Below, in pieces: positions 14,345 through 15,600 of a DNA stretch of 15,600 nucleotides. The position numbers and the translations under genes are program-made. Within the stretch, counting starts at the first letter, position 1. Each line of letters starts with the position of its first letter. The notes below the pieces were generated by a model that did no database searches, was not told the origin of the DNA, and was given only the letters and a program-made list of their open reading frames with translations. The DNA comes from an uncultured Collinsella sp. (GTDB lineage Bacteria; Actinomycetota; Coriobacteriia; Coriobacteriales; Coriobacteriaceae), in the NCBI GenBank assembly GCA_900756945.1, contig CAAELZ010000081.1, forward strand, positions 1-15,600, written 5' to 3'.

Positions 14345-15580
14345 ATGTTTAATAAAAAGCCCCTCGCAGATACCACCACCCGAAGACCCTCAACTGGTGC
14401 GCAGGCCAAGATCTACAGTCGCGATAACGTGGCTCGCTATTCCGAGCGCGCTCGCCAACGTCGTCGTAGCCACACGATTCGTCACGTCGCGCTCATTGTC
14501 GTGCTTGGCGTGCTGTTGAGTGCCACTACCGCTGCCGGCCTGTGGTTTGCCACCATTATGGGCAAGCTCGGCGATTCTAATGTCATTACCGACAATCTGC
14601 GTCGGGTTCTGGTTGACACCGATGAGGCAAAGGATCCGTTCTACGTGCTGCTTCTTGGTACCGACGGCCGTCCGGGCGAGGATACGTATCGTGCCGACTC
14701 GATTATCCTGGCACGCATCGACCCCACGCAAAAGCAGGCGACGCTCATTTCCGTTCCGCGCGACACCAAGGTCGAGTACAAGGGCGAGACCATGAAGATC
14801 AACGCCTGCCATACCGTTGGCGGCGCCGAGGCCATGGTCGAGGCGGTCAACGAGCTGTGCGGTGTTCAGATTTCCCACTATGCCGAGGTCAGCTTCGACG
14901 GTATACAGGCGCTGATTGATTCGGTTGGCGGTATCGACATTAACGCAACCGATGATGTTGACGACCCCGAGCACCTGGATATTAAGATTACCGCTGGCCA
15001 GCAGCATATGGACGGTGCCACCGCCCTTACCTATGCCCGCTGCCGCTACACCTATGCCGACGGCGATTACACGCGCATGCGCCACCAGCGTCAGGTGCTT
15101 GGCGCCCTTGCCAACCAGATTCTCAATAACTTCGATGCCACGAAGATCTTTGGCCTGGTTAATTCGCTGTCCGATATGCTCGTAACCGATATGAGCGTTC
15201 AGGATATCGTGGCTACGGTCAACGCCATGCGCGGTATGGATGTCGACGGTATCTACTCGGCCAACCTGCCCTCGTACGCCGACGACAGCACCATGATCGA
15301 CGGTGTGAGCTACGTCTTTGTCTACGAGGACGAGCTCAAGGAAATGATGGAGCGCGTCGATGCTGGCAAGGATCCCAAGGGTCCCAACACCATGGGTCTT
15401 TCCGACGGTTCCAGCTCTACGATCGGCGACCTGAACAACAACACGTCTGACGATTACGCAAACGGTACCGCAACCTCATCGGTCAGCTCTGACGATTCCG
15501 ATGACTCAAGCGATTCGAGCGATTCGGACTACTACGAAGAGCCCACCGGCGACGGCAACGGCTACGAAGCCAATTATTAG
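14345..15580 (+). CDS. LytR-CpsA-Psr (LCP) family cell-wall polymer ligase
   Basis: LCP proteins are membrane-anchored enzymes that attach lipid-linked wall polymers (teichoic acids, polysaccharides or arabinogalactan) to peptidoglycan on the outer face of the membrane. The 411-residue protein has a basic cytoplasmic head (1-46), one membrane helix (about 48-73) and an outside LCP domain (98-255). Landmarks are LLLGTDGRPGE (102-112), the Arg-Asp pair in YRADSII (115-121), SVPRDT (136-141), ARCRY (231-235) and GDYTRMRHQRQ (240-250). The tail from 352 is rich in Ser, Asp and Asn (SSDDSDDSSDSSDSD). ATG 14345 is preferred to TTG 14339 because AGG (14336-14338) then has proper spacing. It is 12 bases after murA and probably co-transcribed. 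Confidence 0.92.
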   Translation: MFNKKPLADTTTRRPSTGAQAKIYSRDNVARYSERARQRRRSHTIRHVALIVVLGVLLSATTAAGLWFATIMGKLGDSNVITDNLRRVLVDTDEAKDPFYVLLLGTDGRPGEDTYRADSIILARIDPTQKQATLISVPRDTKVEYKGETMKINACHTVGGAEAMVEAVNELCGVQISHYAEVSFDGIQALIDSVGGIDINATDDVDDPEHLDIKITAGQQHMDGATALTYARCRYTYADGDYTRMRHQRQVLGALANQILNNFDATKIFGLVNSLSDMLVTDMSVQDIVATVNAMRGMDVDGIYSANLPSYADDSTMIDGVSYVFVYEDELKEMMERVDAGKDPKGPNTMGLSDGSSSTIGDLNNNTSDDYANGTATSSVSSDDSDDSSDSSDSDYYEEPTGDGNGYEANY

Positions 15581-15600
15581 GGTTACGCGGGCTTACCAGC

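Overview
The window looks like core chromosome of a GC-rich actinobacterium of the class Coriobacteriia, most likely Collinsella or a close relative. This is a judgement from protein flavour, codon use and gene order, not from a database search. Almost everything is on the + strand. The order prmC, sua5, glpK, upp, atpI-position gene, atpB-E-F-H-A-G-D-C, murA, LCP protein keeps part of the prfA-prmC-sua5-upp-atp-murA neighbourhood known from Bacillus and other Gram-positives.

Region 1 (1-627) holds no intact gene. It has a strong bidirectional terminator-like hairpin inside a larger inverted repeat (8-93), two copies of a 13-base repeat with a REP-like palindrome (142-236), an unrecognised open frame that looks like the tail of a broken gene (318-488), and a likely prmC promoter (553-579). 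Region 2 (628-5793) carries prmC (release-factor methyltransferase, with an insert of about 120 residues), a HicA/HicB toxin-antitoxin pair with its own AT-rich promoter, sua5 (tRNA t6A synthesis, also with an insert), glpK (glycerol kinase) and upp (uracil salvage).

Region 3 (5985-13035) is the F1Fo ATP synthase operon. It runs from a good sigma70-type promoter (TTGTAC-16-TACAAT) to a strong intrinsic terminator after atpC. All eight subunits are present and intact, preceded by a small membrane protein at the atpI position. Catalytic and proton-path residues are in place. The c subunit has a proton-type rather than sodium-type site. Lineage-specific oddities are a signal-peptide-like start on subunit b, a short c subunit, a compact delta and a loop insert in alpha. 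Region 4 (13049-15580) holds murA and an LCP-family cell-wall ligase 12 bases apart. Both serve peptidoglycan and wall-polymer assembly. The murA ribosome site directly abuts the atp terminator, so murA may depend on readthrough.

I found no clear undescribed multi-gene system. The best leads are the accessory patch at 1-500, the HicAB cassette with its unusual HicB and palindromic promoter, and the large insert in PrmC.
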